A DNA stretch of 64,000 bases from Sagittula sp. P11 (GTDB lineage Bacteria > Pseudomonadota > Alphaproteobacteria > Rhodobacterales > Rhodobacteraceae), in contig NZ_CP021913.1 in NCBI RefSeq assembly GCF_002814095.1, positions 3,788,501 through 3,852,500 on the forward strand, in the 5' to 3' direction. The notes under the pieces were generated by a model, which saw only the letters and a program-made list of their open reading frames with translations, had not been told where the DNA came from and searched no databases. Position 1 is the stretch's first letter. Every line of letters starts with the position of its first letter. Positions 1 through 9,720 of the stretch are shown piece after piece. The position numbers and the translations under genes were made by a program.

Positions 1-67
1 TCCACAGGACGCCGAGGGAACACCCGCCCAGAAGCACCAGCGGCATCCAGAATTCATAGGCTGTCAT
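1..67 (-). CDS. small membrane protein, N-terminal fragment cut by window edge
   Basis: Only the first 22 codons lie inside the window, so the product cannot be named. The minus-strand ATG at 67 follows a good AAGGAG ribosome-binding site 7 bases upstream. The start overlaps the last 14 bases of the upstream 79-residue membrane gene, so the two are probably translationally coupled. The visible residues begin MTAYEFWMPLVLLGG and are hydrophobic from about residue 8, which suggests a membrane or exported protein. The rest lies beyond base 1. Confidence 0.55.
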   Translation of the reverse strand, partial: MTAYEFWMPLVLLGGCSLGVLW

Positions 68-293
68 CGGCAGACTCCTTGTGCAGTCTTCCCAACATAT
101 AGTGCGAAAGCGCGTGAAATGCCAGTGCAATGACCGCCCACCACAACGAGGACAGCTCCAGCGAGAGCGCCGTGTCGGTCGCCGGACGCAGCACCGCAAA
201 GCCCAGAAGCCCCAGCGCGATGGCGTTCAGCGACGTCGCGACCAGCTTGATCCGTTCGTTGTAGACCAGAAGCTCGTCGCGCAGCCGTTTCAT
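54..293 (-). CDS. small hypothetical membrane protein (79 aa)
   Basis: The protein has a basic N-terminus (MKRLRDELLVYNERIKL) and two hydrophobic stretches at about residues 17-35 and 50-66. It is probably a two-helix inner-membrane protein with both ends in the cytoplasm. I recognise no family. Its 3' end overlaps the start of the next gene on the same strand, so the pair looks like a small operon downstream of gatB, 39 bases beyond the gatB stop. The function is unknown. Reality of the gene is supported by composition, the coupled downstream start and lack of any better frame. Confidence 0.6.
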   Translation of the reverse strand: MKRLRDELLVYNERIKLVATSLNAIALGLLGFAVLRPATDTALSLELSSLWWAVIALAFHALSHYMLGRLHKESADDSL

Positions 294-332
294 CCCGAGG
301 TTCCCCCGCCGGATCGCATCACCGGCGCCGCG

Positions 333-1847
333 TCACTGCGCCAGCTTCTGCGCGACGATCTCGTTGACCGCCTTGGGGTTGGCCTTGCCGCCGGTCGCCT
401 TCATCACCTGGCCCACGAACCAGCCCGCCAGCTTGGGGTTCTGCTTGGCTTTCTCCACCTGCGCAGGGTTGGCGGCGATGATCTCGTCCACCGCCGTCTC
501 GATCGCGCCGGTGTCGGTGACCTGCTTCATGCCGCGCTCTTCGACGATCTTCTCCGGGTCGCCGCCCTCGGTATAGACGATCTCGAAAAGGTCCTTGGCG
601 ATCTTGCCGGAAATCGCGTCCGACTTGATCAGCTTGATGATCGCCGCCAGCTGACCGGGCGCCACCGGGCTGTCGGTGATGTCGCGGTCGTCCTTCTTCA
701 GGCGGCCGAAAAGCTCGTTGATGACCCAGTTGGCCGACAGCTTGCCGTCGCCCGCCTCCGTCACGACCTGCTCGAAATAGGCGGCGTTCACCGTCTCGGC
801 GGTCAGCACGTTGGCGTCATACTCCGTCAGGCCGAAATCGCCCATGAAGCGCGCCTTCTTCTCGTCCGGCAGTTCCGGCAGCGAGGCGGCGATGTCGTCG
901 ACCCAGGCCTGCTCGATCTCCAGCGGCATCAGGTCGGGGCAGGGGAAGTAACGATAGTCGTGCGCCTCTTCCTTCGACCGCATGGAGCGCGTCTCGTTCT
1001 TGTCCGGATCGTAGAGCCGCGTTTCCTGGTCGACCTTGCCGCCGCCTTCGACGATGGCAATCTGGCGGCGCGCCTCGTATTCGATGGCCGCCTGGATGAA
1101 CCGCATGGAGTTCATGTTCTTGATCTCGCAGCGCGTGCCGAGATGGCCGAAGTCCTGCGTCTCCTGGTACTTCTCGTAGGCGCCGGGCAGGCAGATCGAC
1201 ACGTTCACGTCGGCCCGCAGGTTGCCGTTCTGCATGTTGCCGTCGCAGGTGCCGAGGTAGCGCAGGATCTGGCGCAGCTTGGCGATGTAGGCAGCGGCCT
1301 CTTCCGGCCCGCGGATGTCGGGGCGGCTGACGATCTCCATCAGCGCGACGCCCGTGCGGTTGAGGTCGACGAAGGACATGTTCGGGTCCATGTCGTGGAT
1401 CGACTTGCCCGCGTCCTGTTCGACGTGGATGCGCTCGATCCGCACCTTGCGCGCGATCCCCGGCTCCATGTCCACGAGGATTTCGCCCTCGCCGACCAGC
1501 GGGTGGTAGAGCTGGCTGATCTGGTAGCCCTGCGGCAGGTCGGGGTAGAAGTAGTTCTTGCGGTCGAAGGCGGACACGAGGTTGATCTGCGCCTTAAGGC
1601 CAAGGCCCGTGCGCACGGCCTGCTCGATGCAGTATTCGTTGATGACCGGCAGCATCCCCGGCATGGCCGCGTCCACGAAGGACACGTTGGAGTTCGGCTC
1701 CGCCCCGAACTGGGTCGAGGCACCGGAGAACAGCTTGGCCTTGGACGCGACCTGCGCGTGCACTTCCATCCCGATGACCAGTTCCCAGTCGTGCTTCGCC
1801 CCGGCGATCACCTTGGGTTTCGGGGTCTCGTAGGTCAGATCCAGCAT
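333..1847 (-). CDS. gatB: Asp-tRNA(Asn)/Glu-tRNA(Gln) amidotransferase subunit B
   Basis: GatB is the tRNA-binding kinase/transamidation subunit of GatCAB. The complex converts Glu-tRNA(Gln) and Asp-tRNA(Asn) into Gln- and Asn-tRNA in the cytoplasm. The 504-residue length is normal. The N-terminal catalytic part starts [13 protein letters not shown], and the GatB signature is visible around residues 185-220 ([20 protein letters not shown]). The C-terminal part is the helical YqeY-like tail ending in [13 protein letters not shown]. gatA and gatC are not in the window, which is common in alphaproteobacteria because gatB is often unlinked. The start at 1847 matches the family N-terminus ([14 protein letters not shown]). 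Confidence 0.97.
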   Translation of the reverse strand: MLDLTYETPKPKVIAGAKHDWELVIGMEVHAQVASKAKLFSGASTQFGAEPNSNVSFVDAAMPGMLPVINEYCIEQAVRTGLGLKAQINLVSAFDRKNYFYPDLPQGYQISQLYHPLVGEGEILVDMEPGIARKVRIERIHVEQDAGKSIHDMDPNMSFVDLNRTGVALMEIVSRPDIRGPEEAAAYIAKLRQILRYLGTCDGNMQNGNLRADVNVSICLPGAYEKYQETQDFGHLGTRCEIKNMNSMRFIQAAIEYEARRQIAIVEGGGKVDQETRLYDPDKNETRSMRSKEEAHDYRYFPCPDLMPLEIEQAWVDDIAASLPELPDEKKARFMGDFGLTEYDANVLTAETVNAAYFEQVVTEAGDGKLSANWVINELFGRLKKDDRDITDSPVAPGQLAAIIKLIKSDAISGKIAKDLFEIVYTEGGDPEKIVEERGMKQVTDTGAIETAVDEIIAANPAQVEKAKQNPKLAGWFVGQVMKATGGKANPKAVNEIVAQKLAQ

Positions 1848-2084
1848 GTCGGGGCCTCGCGATGCTCAAGAATGGGTTGCGGTCTAGAACACCGGGCGGG
1901 GCGGAGCAAGGCCCCGGCGCCGGACCGCCCGCGCATCATGGCGCGGGGCCGCGCGCTGCGCCAGCCGGAACCCGCCGCGCGACGGGCTCTTGTGCTGCAT
2001 CTGTGCAAAATCCGGCCTGTCCGGTGTCCGGTCACGGCATACGCGTTTGGAGGCTGCAAAGCCGCAGCCAATTCGCTACGGCCT

Positions 2085-3287
2085 TCAATCCCCCTTCAGC
2101 ATCCGCACGCCGTCCGGCGTGAAGACGAGGCGTCGGCCCACGTCCAGCGCCGGGGCGTAATACTCGGCCATGGTGGAAATCGCCCGCACCCGGCCGCGGC
2201 GGACGGTGTCCTGCGAATCCTCCGGCGGCAGGGGGCGACCGGGGGAGGGGGCGTTGGCCCAGATCTCCGGGTGCAGTTCGCGCAGGTAGTCCTGCGTGAT
2301 CCAGCCGAAGGCATCGCCAAGGCGGCGGCGGGCAGAGCCCGGGTCGGACGGGCCGCCCAGCGTCAGCCCGGTGAAGGCCGCCATCCGGTTGGCCATGTCC
2401 TGCGTCGGGTGGCGCTGCAATATGTCGTGCAGCCCTTCGGTGAAGAGCTCGGCATCGACCCGGCGCAGTGCGCCCGCGTCCCGCTCCAGCGCGCCGATAT
2501 AGACCCATGTGTAGCCCGCCATGCCCCAGATGTCGCAGGTCTGGCCGATCACGCGGCGGGCTTGGCTGTCGAGCATTTCCCAGCTGCCGAAGCGGCGCGG
2601 GCGCAGGTCGTGTCCCAGCGCCATCATGTGGGCGGGCACCTCCGGCGCCAGTTCGACGAGGTCCTCGTAATCGTCGGCGACACGGGCGGCGGGCGCCGGG
2701 TCCGCCTCCAGCACGGCGCAGCGCAGCGCGGCCCAGTAGGACGATCCCGCCTCGAACGCGTCGTGACGGTCGGCGAGCGCGCGCGCCTCTCCCATGTGCC
2801 AGGCATAGGCGGCGCGGCGCTGTGCCGAAAGCTGTGCCGGGGCGGAAGCGCCGCGCCACGAGAGCGCCACGTCCACATGCGCCAGCGCCGCCAGCCCGTC
2901 GAGCGGAGGGCCCGCGTCCTCATCCTCCAGAGCCGCGCGGAAGGCGGCGAGGATTGCGCGTGCCGTCTTCGGCTCTCCGCGGCGGACCAGTTCGCGGGCG
3001 GCCTGCACCACGTCCGACCGCGCCCCCTGCGCCAGCAGCAGCGCCACCGGGAACAACCCGTCGGTCAGTTGCCCGCCCCGGTCGGCGGCGGCGATCAGTT
3101 CGGCCAGCTCGTCCCAGGCCTCCTGCCGCGCAAGGTGGCGGCCCCGTGCGATGTGGTCGGCCCGCTGCGCCGCGTCGGGACCGGGTGCGCGCACCGCGAT
3201 CTCCACCCGAGGGCGCAGCGGCGGCAGCGTGGCCGTGCCAAGGCGGGCGCGCAGGGCTCTCTGGTCGGCATAGCGGTTCGGGCGCAT
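2085..3287 (-). CDS. conserved hypothetical protein (400 aa)
   Basis: The protein is soluble and rich in Ala and Arg, with no signal peptide or membrane segment. Its N-terminal half is a run of amphipathic helices (ARQEAWDELAELIAAADRGG; VVQAARELVRRGEPKTARAI) with a TPR/HEAT-like look. The C-terminal half has a more conserved feel (QTCDIWGMAGYTWVYIGAL; RMAAFTGLTLGG; FGWITQDYLRELHPEIW). I do not recognise a named family. It stands alone, 237 bases downstream-side from gatB on the same strand and divergent from the transglycosylase-like gene. The ribosome-binding site before 3287 is weak, so the exact start is uncertain. Confidence 0.75.
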   Translation of the reverse strand: MRPNRYADQRALRARLGTATLPPLRPRVEIAVRAPGPDAAQRADHIARGRHLARQEAWDELAELIAAADRGGQLTDGLFPVALLLAQGARSDVVQAARELVRRGEPKTARAILAAFRAALEDEDAGPPLDGLAALAHVDVALSWRGASAPAQLSAQRRAAYAWHMGEARALADRHDAFEAGSSYWAALRCAVLEADPAPAARVADDYEDLVELAPEVPAHMMALGHDLRPRRFGSWEMLDSQARRVIGQTCDIWGMAGYTWVYIGALERDAGALRRVDAELFTEGLHDILQRHPTQDMANRMAAFTGLTLGGPSDPGSARRRLGDAFGWITQDYLRELHPEIWANAPSPGRPLPPEDSQDTVRRGRVRAISTMAEYYAPALDVGRRLVFTPDGVRMLKGD

Positions 3288-3586
3288 GGTGAGGATGGTT
3301 CCGGGCAGGCAGCAGCAGGATGCAGGCCCCCAGTCTGTCGGCGCATGTGGGCCAAAAGACGGCGGCTTCGCGGAACCGCCCCGACCTATATCCGACGTTT
3401 TTCGGAACGTCTGCCTGCGGCCGCCGCATTGGTTACCCGACCGTTAACAATCCCCGTCCCGGGCCATGCCGTCCGCAAAGCGGTGCGATCTTCATCAGCG
3501 CCTTCGTGGGTGCGGCAATCCTGCGCAATTTTGCATCATTTGGCGGTATTGCGAATCCGGATCGTTTCCGGCAGGGTGCCGCGGTC

Positions 3587-4471
3587 ATGTTGCGTGCTGC
3601 TGCCCTTATCACGCTCATCGGGACATCGTCGGTCTGGACCGCTGCGGATGCCAATCCGTTGCTGTCACAGGTCGGGCCCGTGCCAACCGTAGCTGCCCCC
3701 GAGCAGGCGGTGATGGCATCGGTGCGCCCGAAACAGCGTCGCCTCGCCGTCCCGGATGCAAGATGGGACACCAAACCCGGTCGCAAAAGCTGGACTCTCG
3801 CCGTCCTCAAGGGATTGCGGAGCCATGCCCACGCACTCCCCGATATTGTGCCGAGGGATATCGCTTCGTACTGCCCGGCGTATCCGACCGCAAGCCGCGA
3901 ACAGCGCGAAGCCTTCTGGGTGGGCCTGATTTCTTCGCTGGCGTGGCACGAAAGCACACATCGCCCCACCGCGGTGGGCGGCGGCGGCCGCTGGTACGGT
4001 CTGACGCAGATCCTGCCCGACACCGCACGTCGCTATCAGTGCAAGGCAAAGAGCGGATCGGCCCTCAAGGACCCGGAGGACAACCTCTCCTGCGCGCTGC
4101 GAATCATGGCCGTGACGGTCAAGCGCGACAAGGTGGTCAGCGCGGGCATGCGCGGCGTCGCCGCCGACTGGGGCCCGTTCCACTCCTCGCGCAAGCGCAG
4201 CGACATCATGGACTGGACCCGCAGCCAAAGCTACTGCCAGGGCATCGCCCGCTCGCTGCGCCCCGTCGCGCGGCCCGACGAACTCCAGCAGCAGTGGGAG
4301 ACCGAGCGCATGCGCACGATCCTCGCCTCGTTCGAGAACGTCCGCCCGGAGGCCCGCCCGATCTCCGTCTTCGCCCGCGCCCTGAAGGACGCGCTGCCGC
4401 CGGTGGAAACCCTGCGGGAGGCGATGGACAACCCGGTCCGGATGCTCATCAGCACCCAATCCGAAGGCTGA
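3587..4471 (+). CDS. secreted lytic transglycosylase-like (SLT-domain) protein
   Basis: This is a probable peptidoglycan-cleaving or lysozyme-fold protein of 294 residues. I chose the ATG at 3587 because it gives a clean Sec signal peptide (MLRAAALITLIGTSSVWTAADA), whereas upstream in-frame codons give a non-coding-like extension. The SLT features are WHESTH at about residues 115-120, carrying the likely catalytic Glu, and YGLTQIL about 15 residues later, which matches the family GLTQI motif. Four Cys (SYCPAYP, YQCKAK, LSCALR, SYCQGI) could form disulfides in the periplasm. It sits alone and ends in a strong terminator at 4502-4531. Substrate preference is not deducible. Confidence 0.8.
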   Translation: MLRAAALITLIGTSSVWTAADANPLLSQVGPVPTVAAPEQAVMASVRPKQRRLAVPDARWDTKPGRKSWTLAVLKGLRSHAHALPDIVPRDIASYCPAYPTASREQREAFWVGLISSLAWHESTHRPTAVGGGGRWYGLTQILPDTARRYQCKAKSGSALKDPEDNLSCALRIMAVTVKRDKVVSAGMRGVAADWGPFHSSRKRSDIMDWTRSQSYCQGIARSLRPVARPDELQQQWETERMRTILASFENVRPEARPISVFARALKDALPPVETLREAMDNPVRMLISTQSEG

Positions 4472-4501
4472 TCGCCGCAAGCCGCCAGACACCCGGAAAA
4501 C

Positions 4502-4531
4502 AAAAAGGCCCGCCAGAGTGCGGGCCTTTCG
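4502..4531. terminator. bidirectional rho-independent terminator
   Basis: A 10-bp perfect stem (AAAGGCCCGC at 4504-4513 pairing with 4520-4529) with a 6-base loop is flanked by an A-run on the left and a T-run on the right. It lies between the convergent ends of the transglycosylase-like gene (+, ends 4471) and the acyltransferase gene (-, ends 4553), so it can serve both. Confidence 0.85.
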
Positions 4532-4552
4532 CTTGTCAGATGCGCAAAGCCT

Positions 4553-5416
4553 TCAGGCCTTCAGCCAGCTCGGCCGCCGCGTCGCGTCCAGAAGGCTCAC
4601 CGCAGGTGCCTTCGGCCCGCCCAGCGACAAGGTCGCCCGGCGCAGGATCTCGATGCCTTCCTCGCTCTTCGCCGGCAGCGCAGAGGGAGAGATCGGCTCG
4701 CCCACGGTGATGCGGAACGGCTGGCGCGCCTTGTTCAGCGTCTCGTGGAACAGGGAAATGTCGCGCAGCGTCGGGTGCAGAAGGTCGAACAGGTAGAACA
4801 TCACCGAGTTGCGCGCGCGGATGTTGACCGGGATCACCGGCAGGTCCAGCTTGCGCGCGATCATCGCCGCACTCGCCATCCAGGGCCGCTCGTGCAGCGA
4901 CAGGCCGCGCCGCTTGGCCAGACGGCCCGAGGGGAAGATCACGCCGAGCCGGCCGTCTTCCACCGCGCGGCGGCAATATGCCATGGTCTCGCGCGTCTTG
5001 GCATGCGAGCGCTTCTCCTGCCGCCATTCCACCGGGCAGACGATGTCGTCGAGCTGCGGCAGGACGCGCACCACGTCCTTGTTGGCAAAGAAATAGGTGT
5101 CGGGCCGGATCGTCCCCAGCGCATTGTAGAGGATCACGCCGTCGGCCAGCCCCGTGGGGTGGTTCGACACGATCAGCGCCGGTCCGTGGCGCGGGATATT
5201 GTCGAGGCCGGAGATCTCGACGTCCTTGGCGATCAGGCTGCCCAGCAGGCGGAAACCGTCCTGCGCCGTCATGTGGTCGAGCTGACCGGCCACCTCCAGC
5301 GTGTGGTCATATGTCAGCAGCCGTTCGAGGACGGCGCGGGCAGCGGCAACGAAAGAATTCTGCCGCGAGAACCATGGCGCGCGTTCCTCGATCAGGGGGT
5401 CGATACGGTCTTTCAT
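4553..5416 (-). CDS. lysophospholipid acyltransferase family protein (PlsC-like)
   Basis: This is a glycerolipid acyltransferase of the PlsC/LPLAT superfamily, 287 residues long. The acyl-transfer motif HX4D is visible as SNHPTGLADGV near residue 88. The substrate-binding FPEG block appears as FPSGRLAKRRG near residue 162, followed by a VIPVNI block. There is no clear transmembrane helix, so it is probably a peripheral membrane enzyme at the inner leaflet. The donor and acceptor cannot be told; roles in phospholipid or ornithine-lipid synthesis are possible. The gene is monocistronic as far as the sequence shows. Confidence 0.8.
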   Translation of the reverse strand: MKDRIDPLIEERAPWFSRQNSFVAAARAVLERLLTYDHTLEVAGQLDHMTAQDGFRLLGSLIAKDVEISGLDNIPRHGPALIVSNHPTGLADGVILYNALGTIRPDTYFFANKDVVRVLPQLDDIVCPVEWRQEKRSHAKTRETMAYCRRAVEDGRLGVIFPSGRLAKRRGLSLHERPWMASAAMIARKLDLPVIPVNIRARNSVMFYLFDLLHPTLRDISLFHETLNKARQPFRITVGEPISPSALPAKSEEGIEILRRATLSLGGPKAPAVSLLDATRRPSWLKA

Positions 5417-5593
5417 TCGTCAGCCATGATCACAAGTTGTTAAAGTTTCCATGACAGACAGGGGCGCAGCTGTCCAGACGACAGTGCACCGCTGCGTCAT
5501 GGCGGTTAACAGCCGCCGGTGGGGACAGTCCGACCGGCGCTCCGGAATACGTCCTGCTATACATAACGCACCGGACGTGCAGGGAAAGGGCGG

Positions 5594-6043
5594 CTAACGG
5601 TCCGGGCGCAGGCCGAAATGGTGACGCTCCGTCGTGACGTTACGTCGCCTCAGCGCCTCCTCCAGCGCGGGCGGCTGCGGCAGGCAGTCCTGTGGCAGGG
5701 TGATGCGGCGCCCGTCGTCGGTGACGAGGCGGGCGCGCACCGACAGGTCCAGCCGGGTCTCGAAACGCGCGGTCCGGATGCGCGCCAGCGCGATCTCCCC
5801 CTCGCTGCCGCCCGACCGCCAGGCCAGCGTCCGGTCGTCCAGCCGCAGCCCGGCCTGCCGGTCGCGGGCAAAGTCGAGCGCGGCGGGCAGGGTGACCAGC
5901 ATCAGCAGCGCCACGATCCAGCCCGCGGCCTCCAGCACCAGCCAGAGCGTCAGGATCGCCAGCCACACGAGGATCAGCGCCAGCGCCGCCCAAGGCGTCC
6001 GCCCCGAGGCGCGATGTTCCAGAACCGGCAGGTTTCCGGTCAC
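5594..6043 (-). CDS. small membrane-anchored hypothetical protein (149 aa)
   Basis: I chose the GTG at 6043 because it overlaps the stop codon of the preceding SDR gene in a GTGA arrangement, a standard coupling signal. In the same frame further upstream the reading would run through the SDR gene. The protein has two close hydrophobic helices (about residues 18-38 and 42-58), then a soluble C-terminal domain (DFARDRQAGLRLDDRTLAWR) that resembles bacterial PH-like membrane proteins. The function is unknown, and a link to the SDR is suggested only by the overlap. Confidence 0.65.
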   Translation of the reverse strand: MTGNLPVLEHRASGRTPWAALALILVWLAILTLWLVLEAAGWIVALLMLVTLPAALDFARDRQAGLRLDDRTLAWRSGGSEGEIALARIRTARFETRLDLSVRARLVTDDGRRITLPQDCLPQPPALEEALRRRNVTTERHHFGLRPDR

Positions 6044-6792
6044 CGCCCCCCGGCCACGTCGAGGATCGAGCGGGTGACATAGGAGGCGCGCTCCGACAGC
6101 AGCCAGAGGACCGCCTCCGCCACCTCGTCGGCGGTGCCGGGGCGACCCATGGGCGGCGTCTTCCCCAGCTTCTCCAGCCGGTCGGGTACACCGCCCTTGG
6201 CGTGGATGGCGGTCTCGATCAGACCGGGCCGGATGGCGTTGACCCGGATGCCCTCCGGCGCCAGCTCGTCCGCAAGCCCCAGCGTGAAGGTGTCGATGGC
6301 GCCCTTGCTCGCGGCGTAATCGATGTACTGGTTGGCCGATCCCAGCCGCGCCGCCGCAGACGAGATGTTGACGATACTGCCGCCCTTGCCCCAGGCCCGC
6401 ATCAGGCCAACCGCCTGCCGCGCTACCTCGATGGCGCCCAAGACGTTGACGGCAAAGACCTTCTCCACCCGCTCCGGCGTCAGGTCCATGATCGTGCCGG
6501 TCTGCGCCACGATCCCGGCGTTGTTCACCAGTCCGACCCGCCCCGGTTTCATGCCCGAGATGGTGTCGAACATCTTCTGGACGGCCTTCGGTTTCGAGAC
6601 ATCGGCCTGCAACAGGTAGGCCTGCGCCCCCATGCTCTCCACGACCGAGGCGGTCTCCTCGGCGCCCGCCTTGTCCTGCCCGTAATGCACCACGATGCGC
6701 GGCCAGCCGTTGAAGGCGGCGTTGCGTGCCGTGGCAGCCCCGATCCCGGCAGAGGCACCGGTGACGATCAGCACCCCGCTCACGCCGCACAT
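6040..6792 (-). CDS. short-chain dehydrogenase/reductase (SDR)
   Basis: This is a classical NAD(P)-dependent oxidoreductase of 250 residues. The Rossmann cofactor motif TGASAGIG lies at residues 12-19, and NNAG at about 90-93. The catalytic Ser is in NISSAAA (about 143), and the YxxxK pair is visible as YAASKGAI (about 158-162), followed by the INAIRPG-type segment (VNAIRPGLIETAI). Substrate is not predictable. The downstream 149-residue membrane protein overlaps its stop codon. The first residues MCGVSG precede the first beta strand as expected. Confidence 0.9.
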   Translation of the reverse strand: MCGVSGVLIVTGASAGIGAATARNAAFNGWPRIVVHYGQDKAGAEETASVVESMGAQAYLLQADVSKPKAVQKMFDTISGMKPGRVGLVNNAGIVAQTGTIMDLTPERVEKVFAVNVLGAIEVARQAVGLMRAWGKGGSIVNISSAAARLGSANQYIDYAASKGAIDTFTLGLADELAPEGIRVNAIRPGLIETAIHAKGGVPDRLEKLGKTPPMGRPGTADEVAEAVLWLLSERASYVTRSILDVAGGR

Positions 6793-6943
6793 CCCGTCAT
6801 GAAATTCCCGAAATCTCTGTTGCTGCTCATGGACCCCATTCTCCCGTCTGACCGGCGCGCAAGGCTAGACCCGGCCGTCCCACATCTGCAAGGCGCGCCC
6901 GGCCCGAAGGCCCCGGCGCGCCCGCCATTGCCAAGCGAATATG

Positions 6944-7013
6944 CTTCATCTTGGCCCAAATACCTTGGGGGTGTGGGGGCAAGGCCCCCACCGGATCGCT
7001 GCCGCAGGCAGCG
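6944..7013 (-). repeat. 3' hairpin element with GGTATTTnnGCCAAGATGAAG motif, copy A
   Basis: Read on the minus strand just past the pepN stop (7057), two perfect hairpins come first (7013-6997 and 6991-6973, the latter with stem GTGGGGGC). They are followed by CCCCCAAGGTATTTGGGCC and AAGATGAAG down to 6944. The same arrangement recurs at 61637-61664, and a shorter form at 32107-32140, each time downstream of a gene in the same orientation. It is probably a terminator or 3' end element common in this bacterial family. Confidence 0.6.
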
Positions 7014-7056
7014 AAACGCCCCGAATGGCCGAAGGCTCCGGCCGGACGCCCCGCCC

Positions 7057-9609
7057 TCAGGCGCCGAGAATACGGCTCACCATCTCGTCCACGTCGCGGC
7101 TCAGCTTCGGCTTCGACCGGATACGCTCCAGCTCCGCCCGGATCATCTCCTGCCGCCCGGCATCGTAGCGCCGCCAGGTCTGGAAGGCAGAACACATCCG
7201 CGCCGTGGTCTGCGGGTTCACGTCGTCGAGCCGGATCAGCCAGTCCGCCAGCAGGCGATAGCCCGCACCGTCTACCGAATGGAAACCGGCATGGTGCATC
7301 ATCATTGCCCCCATGACGGCCCGGAAGCGGTTGGGATTCTTCCAGTCGAAGGCCGGATGCGCGGTCAGCGCCTCGGTCCGCGGCACCACCTTCTCCGGCG
7401 TGGTGGCCGCGATCTGCAGGCCGAACCACTTGTCCATCACCAGACGGTCGCCCTGCCACTGGTCGTGGAAGGCCTTCAGCGCCGCATCGTCCCGGCCCGC
7501 GCGGATCAGGTTCGACAGGGCCGAAAGCTGCAGGGTCATGTTGTCGGCGCGGCCAAACTGCGCCTCCGCCGCGGCCCCGCCGTCGAGCCGGGTCTGCAGC
7601 GACAGCACCGCCGCGCCAAGCGCCCGGCGGGCCGACTGTTCGGCGTCGGCGCTGTAGGGGGCGGTGACCTCCGCCTCCGCGGCGAGGCGCGGCAGGAGGT
7701 CGGTCCAGCGCTCCGCCTTGACCTGCGCCAGCGTCTCGGCGGCCTGCCAGATGGCATCGGGATCGGGGACGTGCCCGCGGTCGGCCAGCACCTGTGCCAG
7801 CTCCGACTGGGAGGGCGTGCCCATCATCAGCGCCCGGTAGGCGGGGTCGAGGGTTTCGTCGCGAAGCACCGCCTCCAGCCCGTCGATATAGGCCATGTCG
7901 GGCGTCGCGCCGGTCAGGACCATGTCCACCAGCGTCTCGCGGGCAAGCTGCCGGCCGGCGTCCCAGCGGGTGAAGGTGTCGGTATCGTGGGCCAGGAGGA
8001 ACGCCTGCTCGTCGCGGCCCGCCTCCCGGTCCAGCACCACGGGGGCGGAGAATCCGCGGAGCAGGGAGGGCACAGGTTTCGCCGCGAAACCACTGAAATT
8101 AAAGGTTTGTTCAGACTGGTTAAACTCGAGGAGCGTGGTCGGCAGCACCTCGTCGCCGTTCGGGTTCAGCAGCCCCACGGCCATCGGGATCACCTGCGGC
8201 GCCTTCTCGGGCTGGCCGGGGGTGGGCGGGGTCTCTTGCCGGAAGGTCAGCGAATAGGTGCCGTCCGCGAAGGATTCGGACACCGACACGCGCGGCGTGC
8301 CTGCCTGGCTGTACCAGCGCTTGAACTGGGCAAGGTCACGGCCCGTCGCATCCTCGAAGACCTTCAGCCAGTCCTCGATCGTGCAGGCCTGCCCGTCGTG
8401 GCGGTCGAAGTAGAGGTCGAGCGCCCTGGCATAGGCCTCGTCCCCCACGAGACGCTTGAGCATGCCGATCACCTCGGCGCCCTTCTCGTAGACCGTCGCG
8501 GTGTAGAAGTTATTGATCTCCTGAAAGCTTTCCGGGCGGACGGGGTGCGACAGCGGGCCCTGGTCCTCCGGGAACTGGCGGCCGCGCAGGTCGATCACGT
8601 CGGAGATCCGCTTGACCGGCTCCGACCGCATGTCGGAGGTGAACTGCGCGTCGCGGAAGACCGTCAGGCCCTCCTTCAGGCAAAGCTGGAACCAGTCGCG
8701 GCAGGTGATGCGGTTGCCGGTCCAGTTGTGGAAGTACTCGTGCGCGATGATCGCCTCGACCCGTTCGAAGTTCGCGTCGGTCGAGGTCTCCGGCGAGGCC
8801 AGCACGCAGGAGGAGTTGAAGACGTTCAGGCCCTTGTTCTCCATCGCGCCCATGTTGAAGTCGTCGACGGCCACGATGTTGAAGATATCAAGGTCGTATT
8901 CACGTCCGTAAACGTCCTCGTCCCACTTCATCGACTTCTTCAGCGCCTCCATCCCGAAGGCGCACTTGTCCTCGTCGCCGGGGCGGACCCAGATGTTCAG
9001 CTCCACCTCCTTGCCGGACATGGTGGTGAAGGCGCCCGGAAAGTTCACGAGGTCGCCGGCCACCAGTGCAAAGAGGTAGGCGGGCTTCGGCCAGGGATCG
9101 TGCCATTCGGCAAAGCCCTCTCCCGCTTCCTGCGGGTTGCCGTTCGACAGTTTCACCTTCTCGTCGCCCTCGATCCGGACGGTGAAGGTCGACATCACGT
9201 CGGGGCGGTCGGGGTAGTAGGTGATCTTGCGGAAACCTTCGGCCTCGCATTGGGTGCAGTACATGCCGTTCGACATGTAAAGCCCTTCGAGCGCGGTGTT
9301 GCCCTTCGGGTCGATTTCCACCTCCGCTTCCCAGAGGAAGGCGCCGGAGGGGACGGTGACGGTCAGGCCCTCTTCGGTCACGTCCGGGGTGACGGGTGTG
9401 CCGTCGATCTTCGCACCGATCAGTTTCAGCATCTCGCCGTGCAGGAAGAAGTCCTGTGCCGGGGCGTCGGGGTTGGGGGCAAACCGGATCTTCGACAGCA
9501 CGCGGGTGCTGTTCGGCGCCAGACGGAAAGTGAGGTGCACGCTTTCGACGTGCCAGCCGAACGGGGTGTAGTCCTTGAGATAGATGGTCTGGGGGGCTTC
9601 GGCCTTCAT
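7057..9609 (-). CDS. pepN: aminopeptidase N (M1 metallopeptidase)
   Basis: PepN is a cytoplasmic zinc aminopeptidase that removes N-terminal residues from peptides. The 850-residue length fits the bacterial PepN type. The exopeptidase motif GAMEN (DFNMGAMENKG) lies near residue 250. The zinc motif HEYFH with the downstream Glu (LKEGLTVF) lies near residues 285-310, giving the HExxH-x18-E pattern. I chose the ATG at 9609 because AAGGAG lies 7 bases upstream and the N-terminus MKAEAPQTIYLKDYTPFGW matches the family. It is transcribed divergently from the 71-residue membrane protein gene. Confidence 0.96.
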   Translation of the reverse strand: MKAEAPQTIYLKDYTPFGWHVESVHLTFRLAPNSTRVLSKIRFAPNPDAPAQDFFLHGEMLKLIGAKIDGTPVTPDVTEEGLTVTVPSGAFLWEAEVEIDPKGNTALEGLYMSNGMYCTQCEAEGFRKITYYPDRPDVMSTFTVRIEGDEKVKLSNGNPQEAGEGFAEWHDPWPKPAYLFALVAGDLVNFPGAFTTMSGKEVELNIWVRPGDEDKCAFGMEALKKSMKWDEDVYGREYDLDIFNIVAVDDFNMGAMENKGLNVFNSSCVLASPETSTDANFERVEAIIAHEYFHNWTGNRITCRDWFQLCLKEGLTVFRDAQFTSDMRSEPVKRISDVIDLRGRQFPEDQGPLSHPVRPESFQEINNFYTATVYEKGAEVIGMLKRLVGDEAYARALDLYFDRHDGQACTIEDWLKVFEDATGRDLAQFKRWYSQAGTPRVSVSESFADGTYSLTFRQETPPTPGQPEKAPQVIPMAVGLLNPNGDEVLPTTLLEFNQSEQTFNFSGFAAKPVPSLLRGFSAPVVLDREAGRDEQAFLLAHDTDTFTRWDAGRQLARETLVDMVLTGATPDMAYIDGLEAVLRDETLDPAYRALMMGTPSQSELAQVLADRGHVPDPDAIWQAAETLAQVKAERWTDLLPRLAAEAEVTAPYSADAEQSARRALGAAVLSLQTRLDGGAAAEAQFGRADNMTLQLSALSNLIRAGRDDAALKAFHDQWQGDRLVMDKWFGLQIAATTPEKVVPRTEALTAHPAFDWKNPNRFRAVMGAMMMHHAGFHSVDGAGYRLLADWLIRLDDVNPQTTARMCSAFQTWRRYDAGRQEMIRAELERIRSKPKLSRDVDEMVSRILGA

Positions 9610-9720
9610 CGCGGTGCTCCTTCTGGTCGTGCCCGATGGAACCCGGGCGGCTGCCCGAGTGTTATTCCTGTAACCGACGAGCGGCAACCGCGCCGCAGTT
9701 GCAAATGGAAAGAGGTTGAT

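Noticed and set aside
81-3692. Very long plus-strand open frame opposite gatB and the 400-residue gene
   Set aside because: It is antisense to two well-supported genes; its product is Arg/His/Gly-rich with no domain. Such mirror frames are common in high-GC DNA.
6202-9720. Long plus-strand open frame opposite pepN leading into the 71-residue gene
   Set aside because: Only the last 216 bases (9721-9936) have a start, ribosome-binding site and plausible protein; the rest is antisense to pepN and the SDR.
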